Shown here: positions 10,001 to 16,568 of the stretch, piece by piece
Layout: the number at the start of each line of letters is the position of its first letter
How positions within the stretch are numbered: the stretch's first letter is position 1
Virus record (IMG/VR): IMGVR_UViG_3300031857_000975
Span: 1-29,796 of that record
Reading direction: 5' to 3' (one strand)
From: a virus
DNA: 29,796 bases
Translations under genes and position numbers: made by a program
Notes under the pieces: model-generated
Databases searched by the model: none
Seen by the model: only the letters and a program-made list of their open reading frames with translations
What the model was told of the DNA's origin: nothing

Positions 10001-11298
10001 TCATATACAGATGAATAATCTTTTTGCAACTGAATATAAAATGACTGTATAATATTTGAATTTAAACTTCCATTTAAACTCAAGTCTATCTGTAAAGCTG
10101 AGTTTTCTTTTAAGTTTAATCCACTTAAATTTACAGTAACTAAGGTGTCATTGTATGTTTGAGGAGGGCTAGGAACAATATTGTATTGTGATGAACCTGT
10201 TGTAGTTGTAAGTTCTTCATATCCTAATTCTTCAGTAACTAATGATGCGACAAAGTTTACATCAATTTGCTTTCCATCAGAATCTATTATATCGTATCCA
10301 TCATTATAATTTCCGTAAAACAATCTATTAGACATGATTGTCTGGGACTTAGCAATTAAAGGAACATTATCAAATAGTCTTACTAACTCAGATTCTGGAA
10401 GAGTAGTTAGTATTTTTTTAGAACTAAACTGTATGGTGTGATTTGAATCATTTGGGAGTTCAAGAAGTCTTTTATCATACTTCTCTATAACATTTATTAC
10501 GTTAGATACAGAGTTTTTAAATAAAAGATCAATTCCAACTACAGAATCATCTCCTGTATTAAATGTAACATTAACAGCGTTAAATGAATTTTTCATTCCG
10601 CTATTTTGAAACGTACTAAAGTCAAAATTGAAAAAACCTGGCTCAAAAGCTATCTCACTAAATTGAGATATTGCACTATACTCTCCGTCAAGGTACTTGT
10701 ATCTGTAAGCAAAAGACAAGAACTTATCTTCAATATAATTTGCGTCATCTTTAGCAATATTAATAAGCTCTATTGATGGAGCTTCATGAGGTGGAGCTAC
10801 AATTACAGATATGTCTGATTCTTTTAGATCAGGCTCAGTAGGGTATGATCTCTTTACGTTTATCTTTCGTGGAGGATTATATCCATCAGTAAAGAAGAGT
10901 AAATCCTCTACCTTATTTACACCATTGATTAGATGCTGTCTGCTAAAATTTAAAATAGACGTGCTAACCACATGGTATACAGTAAATCCACTCTCAACAT
11001 TCATTGACACGATCATGTCAACACCATCTGCTGGAGAGTGTATAAACCAATAAATAGTGTCGTTTACACCGTCTTGAAATGCGCCAATACAAGTTGCACT
11101 AGCATCTAATGGTTCATCGTTGTAAAGTATGTTAGAAATCTTTACATTACCCTTTGTATTTTCTAAAGAACCAACATCAGTCAATTCAGTAGAGCCAACA
11201 CGAACATTCATGGCGTCAATATATTCGCCATCAGGTATAAGCCTCTCATCAAGGCTTTTATTCATCCTGCCCTTTACGAAGGTTTTTACTAAATCCAT
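7051..11298 (-). CDS. Muzzle/stabilization-like tail protein
   Basis: At 1415 aa this is the largest complete protein here. The N-terminus (KGRMNKSLDERLIPDGEYI, about 10-27, followed by DAMNVRV) is a signature I recognise from tail stabilization or muzzle proteins of crAss-like and other podoviruses. The first ~450 residues have WFIHSP, LLFFTDGYNPPRKINV and RLFYGNYNDGYDI, which look like blades of a propeller-type domain. The remainder is a long series of beta-sandwich-like segments rich in Ser, Thr and Asn. The C-terminus ends in a Cys/Glu cluster (ACCECEEEPS). Placed just after the two ring-like genes, it probably closes the distal end of the short tail. The fold is inferred, and no host-binding domain can be named. 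Confidence 0.75.
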   Translation of the reverse strand: MDLVKTFVKGRMNKSLDERLIPDGEYIDAMNVRVGSTELTDVGSLENTKGNVKISNILYNDEPLDASATCIGAFQDGVNDTIYWFIHSPADGVDMIVSMNVESGFTVYHVVSTSILNFSRQHLINGVNKVEDLLFFTDGYNPPRKINVKRSYPTEPDLKESDISVIVAPPHEAPSIELINIAKDDANYIEDKFLSFAYRYKYLDGEYSAISQFSEIAFEPGFFNFDFSTFQNSGMKNSFNAVNVTFNTGDDSVVGIDLLFKNSVSNVINVIEKYDKRLLELPNDSNHTIQFSSKKILTTLPESELVRLFDNVPLIAKSQTIMSNRLFYGNYNDGYDIIDSDGKQIDVNFVASLVTEELGYEELTTTTGSSQYNIVPSPPQTYNDTLVTVNLSGLNLKENSALQIDLSLNGSLNSNIIQSFYIQLQKDYSSVYELVTSEEFKKAIGSETFHATVDDCATEDEGTSLTDKISCQATPPSGFSSYGYGINALGEGIKITATPGSSSFSLQMIVMVYQNNSNPTVFNYEHFAITFASAEFISQSDSSSLHSNRDFSLGIIYMDEFNRSTTVLTSENNSIHVPAKNSITKNSIKVDILSNPPFWAKKYKFALLPSGLDYETIYSTLYFLNTDDGAIYLNLEGNNQNKAKIGDKLIVKRDSEGPVLDLIKCDVLDIVAQPLNFIEGGQEEPAGLYMKVNPVGFSIETVEPSVWGGRTFSSNILPSDDPVYPFLSIPVCYKTATNEWVPFKVTEGSIVEFDFVLNRPDGNNDTGQRKYTFKKKFFATSSYNSVYEFVIGQDIKFDTGESFETGDELPNENVFISALGTTYPSATGGINKYQFFEKPLESGETGSNLQFSIRSGTPSQGNLFFKSKSTITGTVRVVSQNAYIVFETEPTEPAPAIYYEGNETFDIVNGEHDQTSIILNFSDCFTFANGVESYKIEDSLAAPYFRLGERVSSVAGQDFQLANRFSSITYSGVFNPENNVNKLNEFNLGLANFKDLERRFGSIQKMSGRQTDILVLQEDKISYVLAGKNVLSDAAAGTGAIAAIPEVLGNQIARIEEYGISLNPESYVEWGFDKYFTDQKRGAVIHLAGAGTSEDLSVISNEGMRSWFRDLFINDGNTQKLGGFDPYMGEYVLSSNSVDVIQDQPELGCGTEIQINSGEDGLSNTTIDLGEYTGESTVTLVVDQITTGQTINVSFVYDGVTYSTGNTSTSDTFSFNKGSKDSGVLSVSQSGGVASYRIIVGCPGVTEITVISVTVNDKSFEGKVITDEYSVGTSTSGKIVSMLGGTTTPIVSNYSSVTGPEGFGAIPEGGDTVIIRSVKGTSGTMQFNPATHKLRYLISNTLYTNTNVLSLLNASTVATPVLNPSTGVYTASFTYSSGSDYLYIIHDYRNIYSTDLCYSSVSAEEACCECEEEPS

Positions 11299-11300
11299 GC

Positions 11301-12275
11301 TTACTTAATCATCTTGTTTTGACCTCTCATATTCATGAGTAGTCTTCCTGGGTGAATATTGCTAATTCTGATTCTCGCATTTCTCAATAAAGCCGTCATC
11401 TCTTTTTTAGCTCTAGCAACGATGTACTCTTGAACATTAAGCTTGTTGCTAAGTATTGAATACTTTATGAATGAGTATATGTAGTTTTCAAACATCTTGT
11501 TAACGCTAATTGCAGAGTCATTTCTAGATGCAACTGGAGTCCCAGGCAAGTTAGCAACAGATGTGTACTCCATACCGTCTGAAATGTACTCAAGTATGCA
11601 TGACTCGTTAGCCATATCATTACTAAAGTTAATAACTCCAGACTTCTTGTCAATCTTAAATGTAGGGTTTTGGTTAGCAGTCTCAGTATTTAAACCATAT
11701 CTGCTGCCAACAGCGTAATCAAAGTACCAGTTTCCTCCGTACTCCCAACCCCACATATTGTGGTAAGGGCTAGAAGGGTTTAGGTAAATACTTTTTTGAA
11801 TGTTGTTCAATCTATCAAAGTCCAAATCAGATGTTTGAGCGTCAATAACTACTCCATTCTCATCTACCACAACCTTAAAGTTGTTGTCTTGAACGTACTC
11901 TCTAGCAAAGTTTACTTGAATATTTTCAGTTAATGGCAATATTAGACCATCTTTGTATAAAGATATTCTAACCCAGTTAACATAGTCAGAAGGTAAAATA
12001 AACTTCAAGTTAGGACCAACCTTCTGCTGAAGGACTTTAATCTCCTTCATGGCATCGTAGTTCAACTCCTGAATACCTCTCTTCGCATAGAACAACACCT
12101 TGTATCTATTCAAGTTATTCATCAACTCGTGGTCTCCCTGATACATCAACATAAAGTTGTTGACAATATCTTCTAGAGATATGTACTGATAAGATCCCCA
12201 GTTAGCATCCTCTGGAATGTTTCCATTGTTGCTATAGTACTGAAGATCAGATAGATATTTATTATATAGTCCCAT
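11301..12275 (-). CDS. Tail ring/connector-like protein
   Basis: A 324-aa protein. The segments SLEDIVNNFMLMYQGDHELM (about 33-52), FYAKRGIQELNYDAMKEIK (about 67-85) and LPSDYVNWVRISLYKDG (about 114-130) match a conserved pattern I know from head-tail connector or ring proteins of Bacteroidota podoviruses. The C-terminus is basic and helical (KKEMTALLRNARIRIS). It overlaps the upstream 233-aa gene by one base and is followed after two bases by the muzzle-like gene, a common order in these phages. A ring stacked under the portal is the likely role. It has no catalytic motif. Confidence 0.7.
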   Translation of the reverse strand: MGLYNKYLSDLQYYSNNGNIPEDANWGSYQYISLEDIVNNFMLMYQGDHELMNNLNRYKVLFYAKRGIQELNYDAMKEIKVLQQKVGPNLKFILPSDYVNWVRISLYKDGLILPLTENIQVNFAREYVQDNNFKVVVDENGVVIDAQTSDLDFDRLNNIQKSIYLNPSSPYHNMWGWEYGGNWYFDYAVGSRYGLNTETANQNPTFKIDKKSGVINFSNDMANESCILEYISDGMEYTSVANLPGTPVASRNDSAISVNKMFENYIYSFIKYSILSNKLNVQEYIVARAKKEMTALLRNARIRISNIHPGRLLMNMRGQNKMIK

Positions 12276-12976
12276 TATTTCTCAATAACAATTTCTGTTT
12301 GTTCTTGCTGGCTTGCAAAATTAAGAGCTTCAATTTCTCTGATAGACATTCCAGCAAATTGCAAAATCTTAGCTACCAGTGTAGGCTCATCAGTTAATGG
12401 TAACTCAAAGTCCTGATAATCATTAGCACTTTGATTAAACAAAGGTTCGCCTTGAAACATATTGTATGTCCACTTAGGATCTTCAGGATATCTAACGTAG
12501 TAACAGCTCACACCAGTTGAAATTGTATCTGGATAAATTGTAACCTTGTCCTCTGACTGGATATACGCAGGGAATAAATCAATAGGTTGTGTAAGGTTTG
12601 ACATTAAAAGCTGTTGAGCTCTTGCCAATGGAACCTTCTCTGCCTCAACCATCTTTCCAGCACCGTTAGTGTATATTATCCTAACAATAGTATAGTAGTC
12701 AGCTGGAAGATCGAAAACCCCTGCTGTCTTAGTAAGTGAAACTATTTTTGAGAATGAGTCAATAACTTCCTCGTATTGCTTCTTAATGTCAGCATACCCA
12801 ATTCCAGACTCTCTTGCGTTCTCTTTCAAGATCTGATAATTGTATCTGTAAAAGTAATTTTCAAATATGTCTAGCTGTGCTTGCTTGGCAAATAGGTTGA
12901 AATCATTAGGGCTAATGTACCCATAATTATTCTTGTTCAAAACAGACAGTACCGTATTTCTTACTGAATTTATCAT
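12275..12976 (-). CDS. Head-tail connector/ring-like protein
   Basis: A 233-aa protein from the ATG at 12976 (MINSVRNTVLSVL). An in-frame TTG at 12994 would add six residues, but it falls inside the candidate -7 promoter element, so I prefer the ATG. The N-terminal half is helical (NLFAKQAQLDIFENYFYRYN), followed by a beta segment (AGVFDLPADYYTIVRIIYT) and a C-terminal helical part (VAKILQFAGMSIREIEALNF). This mixed helix/beta layout resembles the tail-tube gatekeeper or adaptor proteins that dock on portals (P22 gp4-like position). It is the first gene of the tail block after a strong terminator, overlapping the 324-aa gene by one base. Confidence 0.65.
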   Translation of the reverse strand: MINSVRNTVLSVLNKNNYGYISPNDFNLFAKQAQLDIFENYFYRYNYQILKENARESGIGYADIKKQYEEVIDSFSKIVSLTKTAGVFDLPADYYTIVRIIYTNGAGKMVEAEKVPLARAQQLLMSNLTQPIDLFPAYIQSEDKVTIYPDTISTGVSCYYVRYPEDPKWTYNMFQGEPLFNQSANDYQDFELPLTDEPTLVAKILQFAGMSIREIEALNFASQQEQTEIVIEK

Positions 12977-12991
12977 CCCATTCTTTTTGTA

Positions 12992-12999
12992 CAAAGATA
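12992..12999 (-). promoter_or_regulatory. Candidate Bacteroidota -7 promoter element
   Basis: On the minus strand the sequence reads TATCTTTG, an exact fit to the -7 consensus TAnnTTTG known for Bacteroidota. It lies just past the terminator at 13002-13030 and about 15 bases before the ATG at 12976, so it would start the tail block. No TTTG is seen at -33, which lowers confidence. Confidence 0.4.
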
Positions 13000-13001
13000 G
13001 T

Positions 13002-13030
13002 AAAAAAAAAGAGAGGTATTACCCTCTCTT
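13002..13030 (-). terminator. Rho-independent terminator after the 243-aa gene
   Basis: On the minus strand a perfect 8-bp stem, AAGAGAGG paired with CCTCTCTT (13009-13016 with 13023-13030, loop of six bases), runs straight into a tract of nine T. It lies 9 bases after the stop of the 243-aa gene and ends that unit before the tail block. Confidence 0.85.
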
Positions 13031-13038
13031 AATTTAGA

Positions 13039-13770
13039 CTATTCAACATTTCTTTCGAGTAACTTCAGGGTTTCAATACCGTCATCTGTTTGAAGATATT
13101 TTGATACCGTTGAGATTCTATGCTCTCCGAATGGGATAGTCATAAACTTGCTCTTGTTATCTGAAAGATTGAAATAAATGTCTCTTCCTTTGTTTCTCAT
13201 CTTAAGGATTTGCTGCTCAAATGCTCTAGCAACGATGTCCTGAACTCTTAGCATTGGATCATTCAAGATCTCCATAAATCTAATTGGATACTGCTTAGCA
13301 AAAACAATAACGTCTCTCTTTAGCTCTGAAGAAGTTTTCTTGTCTGCCTGAATACCAAGGCCAATTCTAGCAACTGTTTCCATCATTGAAAGCTCCATTG
13401 ACTTAGCTGCAATAAGTGCATTCACCTCAATATCTAGATCGATAAGATCATTCTGAGCGTCTTTCTCTGGATCTAGTTCTTCAAAAATTTTACCATTTCC
13501 TGGGTGGTAATAAAGAAACTGCTGTAGTACTGGGTTGCTTTCTGGTACGTGTAACATTCCATCCTCAAATACAATTGGCTCAAGGACTACGTTACCGTCC
13601 TGTTCGTCCATGAATGGGCTTGGTTGATTCGCTGAATATCTCAGCTGTCTGTTTGCTTTACCATCAAAGTAAAGTAGCGGTCTTCTAGCTGTTCCCTTGG
13701 ACGGGATCATCAAGCTAAGTGGTGCGTCTGATCTTAGGAGAACATAAGTTCTCGATTTTAATTGTTCCAT
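13039..13770 (-). CDS. Conserved structural-type protein of unknown role
   Basis: A 243-aa protein with segments I recognise from a family conserved in Bacteroidota podoviruses: RPLLYFDGKANRQLRYSANQ (about 30-49), then SPFMDEQDG and FLYYHPGNGKIFEELDPEKD (about 86-105). The second half is helical (NALIAAKSMELSMMETVARI; YPIRFMEILNDPMLRVQDIV) and the end is basic. It has no membrane segment or catalytic motif. It sits alone between two terminators, so its dose may be set separately from the capsid protein upstream and the tail genes downstream. A capsid-associated or head-completion role is possible but unproven. Confidence 0.6.
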   Translation of the reverse strand: MEQLKSRTYVLLRSDAPLSLMIPSKGTARRPLLYFDGKANRQLRYSANQPSPFMDEQDGNVVLEPIVFEDGMLHVPESNPVLQQFLYYHPGNGKIFEELDPEKDAQNDLIDLDIEVNALIAAKSMELSMMETVARIGLGIQADKKTSSELKRDVIVFAKQYPIRFMEILNDPMLRVQDIVARAFEQQILKMRNKGRDIYFNLSDNKSKFMTIPFGEHRISTVSKYLQTDDGIETLKLLERNVE

Positions 13771-13787
13771 TTGATTTTAAATTTAAT

Positions 13788-13818
13788 TGAAAATAGAGGG
13801 AGTCACAGCGACCCCCTC
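13788..13818 (-). terminator. Probable rho-independent terminator after the basic-protein trio
   Basis: On the minus strand a 9-bp stem with one mismatch (13810-13818 with 13796-13804, loop of five bases) is followed by the T-rich stretch TATTTTCAATT. It lies 14 bases after the stop of the 136-aa gene and before the 243-aa gene. Confidence 0.65.
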
Positions 13819-13831
13819 ATTGATTTACTTT

Positions 13832-14242
13832 TTAATAACAAGACTTGCCAGTTCTTTTAGATCTAGCCTTTTTTTGTCGTGTACTGATAAACGGCTTATT
13901 ACCTCCACTAGAAGTTACCGCATCTTTTACATTTCTAATAGCCTTTCCTACAGCACTAGGCCCCTTCTTCTTTGCAGGAGCAGCAGCTGCTTTACCTCCA
14001 GGGGTAACTGGCTTTGGGCCAATTATACCTTGTTTAACAGTAAAACTAGCAGAAGCAGGTCCTTCACCCATTGTATACTTCTTGGTTGGTTCCTTCATGT
14101 CTTTCTGATTCCTAATTAGACCCATTTTGTAACCAGGAGCAGCAATTGTCTGTCCAGATTTAGGATCTATTCCAACCTTAGAAGTAGGCATTGTATTCTT
14201 ATTTTTTTTCTTAGGCCCTGGGGCTTTTCCTAAAATAGCCAT
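13832..14242 (-). CDS. Small, very basic protein (third of trio)
   Basis: A 136-aa protein rich in Lys, Pro, Gly and Ala, with basic clusters at both ends (GPKKKNKN near the start; RQKKARSKRTGK near the end) and an Ala/Lys block in the middle (GKAAAAPAKKKGPSAVGKAI). It is likely disordered and able to bind nucleic acid. The start is an ATG behind the A-rich leader TAAACAAACAAAAA. It is the last gene of a three-gene group directly after the capsid gene, ended by a terminator. A capsid-internal, DNA-compacting cargo protein is the simplest guess. I recognise no domain. Confidence 0.55.
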   Translation of the reverse strand: MAILGKAPGPKKKNKNTMPTSKVGIDPKSGQTIAAPGYKMGLIRNQKDMKEPTKKYTMGEGPASASFTVKQGIIGPKPVTPGGKAAAAPAKKKGPSAVGKAIRNVKDAVTSSGGNKPFISTRQKKARSKRTGKSCY

Positions 14243-14257
14243 TTTTTGTTTGTTTAA
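14243..14257 (-). promoter_or_regulatory. A-rich translation leader of the 136-aa gene
   Basis: The minus-strand leader reads TTAAACAAACAAAAA directly before ATG, with no Shine-Dalgarno sequence. The same TAAACAAA core occurs before the 84-aa and 102-aa genes, and a related A/C-only leader precedes the capsid gene. Confidence 0.4.
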
Positions 14258-14508
14258 CGCTTTTTTCTCATTCCGAGAATGTTGGTATTTTTTGCTGCAC
14301 CAGCTCCAGATCTTTTCAAGGCTGCTTTATTAACTCTTGAAACTTTTCTAGTCCAATCTTTTGCTTTTGCAGGTTTTTGAGGTTTATCAACAATTCTAGT
14401 AGCTGTTTTTGTGAACTCAGGAAGTGTGTATCCTTCTTTAACTGAACCACCTCCACCACCATTTTGAGATTGTTTTTTACCTGGGTCTGCTTGTTTTCTA
14501 ATTGCCAT
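14254..14508 (-). CDS. Small, very basic protein (second of trio)
   Basis: An 84-aa protein starting MAIRKQADPGKKQSQ, with a Gly run (NGGGGGS, about 16-22) and a Lys/Arg-rich C-terminal half (KPQKPAKAKDWTRKVSRVNK; ending GMRKKR). It appears disordered and strongly positively charged. It shares its opening (MAI) and closing basic motif style with the 136-aa neighbour, so the two may be distant duplicates. Its stop overlaps the leader of that gene. Function is unknown. Packaging with the genome or binding to the inner capsid face is plausible. Confidence 0.55.
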   Translation of the reverse strand: MAIRKQADPGKKQSQNGGGGGSVKEGYTLPEFTKTATRIVDKPQKPAKAKDWTRKVSRVNKAALKRSGAGAAKNTNILGMRKKR

Positions 14509-14523
14509 TGTCTTGTTTGTTTA
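14509..14523 (-). promoter_or_regulatory. A-rich translation leader of the 84-aa gene
   Basis: The minus strand reads TAAACAAACAAGACA just before ATG. Its first three bases are the stop codon of the preceding gene. The core matches the leaders of the 136-aa and 102-aa genes. Confidence 0.4.
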
Positions 14524-15081
14524 TTTTTTACGAATTCTTTGAATCTTACGCTGAGCAGAAGCTTTCATGGTCCCATTCTTTTTCTTACCAGTCATAAGTA
14601 AAGCGTTGATCTGCTTTTCTTTGTCTGTATAAGTTCTAGAAGGAGTTACATTGATTGCCTTTGGAGCAGCCTTAGCAAGTCCAGCTACACCCATTCCACT
14701 GACACTAGGCTTAGTAGCCTTAGCTTGAATAGGAGCATTTGCAGCTGCAAAGGAAGCTCTTCTCTGAGCAATTGAAGGAGATTTTGGAGTAGAAGATTTC
14801 TTAGAGGCTGATGTTTTAAAAGACTCACTTCTAACAGTCTTCATATAGTCAGAATAACCATCAGGCTTAGAAACTGATGCAGTCCTTGTTGTAGATGGAG
14901 AATAAGAAGTAGGTATAGAAACAGGACTTTTACTTCCTGATTTAGCATCATATGCAGCTTGCATTTCAGCATTTTTTTTATAGAGATTTTCTCTATAAGA
15001 TACTTTTTTTGCATCTGAAGCAGCCTGAATATCTGCTCTTCTTTTTCTTTGAGCCGCAAGGGCTTTTTGTACATTATCCAT
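14521..15081 (-). CDS. Small basic Ser/Lys/Ala-rich protein (first of trio)
   Basis: A 186-aa protein from the ATG at 15081 (MDNVQKALAAQRKRRADIQA). A TTG at 15114 is in frame, but it lies within the terminator hairpin, so the ATG is the better start. The N-terminal 50 residues are helical and basic. The rest is low-complexity Ser/Thr/Lys/Pro (KTSASKKSSTPKSPSIAQRR) and ends GTMKASAQRKIQRIRKK. It is the first gene after the capsid protein. The protein is probably disordered and could bind DNA or the capsid. No domain is recognised. Confidence 0.55.
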   Translation of the reverse strand: MDNVQKALAAQRKRRADIQAASDAKKVSYRENLYKKNAEMQAAYDAKSGSKSPVSIPTSYSPSTTRTASVSKPDGYSDYMKTVRSESFKTSASKKSSTPKSPSIAQRRASFAAANAPIQAKATKPSVSGMGVAGLAKAAPKAINVTPSRTYTDKEKQINALLMTGKKKNGTMKASAQRKIQRIRKK

Positions 15082-15096
15082 GTCTCTGTATTTTAT

Positions 15097-15125
15097 AAGT
15101 AAAGGAAGGGCCAATCGGCCCTCCC
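15097..15125 (-). terminator. Rho-independent terminator after the capsid gene
   Basis: On the minus strand GGGAGGGCC pairs with GGCCCTTCC over 9 bp (one G-T pair, loop GATT; 15117-15125 with 15104-15112), followed by TTTACTTATAAAA. It lies 10 bases after the capsid stop codon. The T tract is short, so some read-through to the next genes is likely. Confidence 0.75.
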
Positions 15126-15135
15126 TAATTTACTA

Positions 15136-16554
15136 TTACTTCTCGAACAAAAAGAAGTTGTTAGCACCCATGGTGCACAACGCTCTTTCAGACAAGAAGT
15201 GAACCTCCATTGCATCCAAGCTTGAAGTCTGAGCTCCACCTGCGGAACCAGTTACCCAAGTCTTGTACTTACGATCTTCAGTCTCAGAAGCTCTGTAACG
15301 AACGTGCAAGAATGGACGCTTAGCGTTCTTACCAAGTACGTTATCGTAAACGGTAGTAGTTCCAGCTGGAACAAGAACACCACTGATAGCACCACCTACT
15401 AGACCACCACGCATGGTTGGATCGTTCAAGTACTTCCAGTCAGACTTGTAGAAGTCATAACCTCTACGGAAGCCAGTGAAACCAAGAGTAAGAGCCATCT
15501 TCTCATCGTTGTCGAATAGACCGTAAGAAGTACCTCCAGCTCCGTAGCTGTTCTGAGCTGCCAACATATCATCAATGTCGAAACCAAACTGACGATCCAA
15601 GAAGATTACGTTCTCTTCGATAGATCCTTGCTTGTCAAGACGAGATACGATGCTGTCGAAATCATCCAAAGTAGATGGGTTACCACCTGCCCATACGTTA
15701 CCTCTCTTACCGATTGCGTCAAATAGACCTTCAGATCCTTTGAATCCCAATACCTTAGCAGATCCAGCAGCAGAACCTGCGGCAGGGATAGCTTCGATCA
15801 TTGCAGTCTCAAGATAATCTTCGAAACGAAGACGGGTCTCGTGCTGAGACTTTAGGTACCACAAGAAACCTGGGCCATTGTCACCTTCAACCTCTACCCA
15901 TCCGATCTGAGCCATGTCAGAACCAGATACTGCGTAGTGATCTTTGATGATGATTGGAGAGTTCTCAAAGATCTCACCATCAGACTCAAGAGACTCAACC
16001 ATTCCAAGAGTTCCTTTCTTAAACTCAGAGCCGTAAACAAACACAGAAACAGTCTTAGTTGCTGCGAAAGTTTGTCCAGCTGCTTCGTAGTAAGCTACGT
16101 CAAAAGTTCTTGCTGCATAGTCAACAGCGGTAACAATACCTTTGTTTAGACCTTGAGCACCAGCTCCTTCTTCAGAGATAAGGACAGTTTGTCCAACACG
16201 GATAGCGATGCTACCGTTAACAAATCCTTTGCCAGTCAATTGAGCAAGTGGAACTGTGAAAGTTGCATTAGAGTCACCAGCGGCTCCATCTTGAGTTACG
16301 TTTACATACTTAGTATGAAGACGTCCTTGCTCAGTCCACTTGATCAAGTCAGAAGTAGAAGGCAATTCTGCGCTCACCAATCTCAAGAAAGATGCTACGC
16401 TTCGGTTACCGTAACGCTCAAATTCTTTCTCATAAGTATCAGGTAGATACTGGTTCAAGAAGTTGAAGTCGGTGATGTAGTTAGTTGCGAGGGCTACTCG
16501 CTCTGCACTTGGCTGTAATTGAAAGCCAGGTACAGTTTGTACTGATCCTGCCAT
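15136..16554 (-). CDS. Major capsid protein
   Basis: A 472-aa protein, the size of crAss-like and related HK97-fold capsid proteins. Residues about 85-185 form a beta-rich insertion (FTVPLAQLTGKGFVNGSIAI; GQTVLISEEGAG) that may project from the shell. The C-terminal part contains FYKSDWKYLNDPTMRGG, RPFLHVRYRASETEDRKYK and TMGANNFFLFEK, which I recognise from capsid proteins of Bacteroidota podoviruses. It follows a scaffold-like gene and portal, the usual order, and ends at a terminator, as expected for a highly expressed gene. Its DNA looks richer in G+C and more codon-biased than its neighbours by eye. No maturation cleavage site is obvious. Confidence 0.88.
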   Translation of the reverse strand: MAGSVQTVPGFQLQPSAERVALATNYITDFNFLNQYLPDTYEKEFERYGNRSVASFLRLVSAELPSTSDLIKWTEQGRLHTKYVNVTQDGAAGDSNATFTVPLAQLTGKGFVNGSIAIRVGQTVLISEEGAGAQGLNKGIVTAVDYAARTFDVAYYEAAGQTFAATKTVSVFVYGSEFKKGTLGMVESLESDGEIFENSPIIIKDHYAVSGSDMAQIGWVEVEGDNGPGFLWYLKSQHETRLRFEDYLETAMIEAIPAAGSAAGSAKVLGFKGSEGLFDAIGKRGNVWAGGNPSTLDDFDSIVSRLDKQGSIEENVIFLDRQFGFDIDDMLAAQNSYGAGGTSYGLFDNDEKMALTLGFTGFRRGYDFYKSDWKYLNDPTMRGGLVGGAISGVLVPAGTTTVYDNVLGKNAKRPFLHVRYRASETEDRKYKTWVTGSAGGAQTSSLDAMEVHFLSERALCTMGANNFFLFEK

Positions 16555-16568
16555 TGTTTTGTTTTTTT
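16555..16568 (-). promoter_or_regulatory. A-rich translation leader of the capsid gene
   Basis: The minus strand reads AAAAAAACAAAACA directly before ATG, with no Shine-Dalgarno sequence. This is typical of strongly translated Bacteroidota genes and like the other A/C-only leaders in this window. Confidence 0.4.

Noticed and set aside
12977-12994. TTG start for the ring-like protein
   Set aside because: It falls within the -7 promoter candidate, and an ATG lies six codons downstream.
15082-15114. TTG start for the first basic protein
   Set aside because: It would place the N-terminus inside the capsid terminator hairpin. The ATG at 15081 is preferred.
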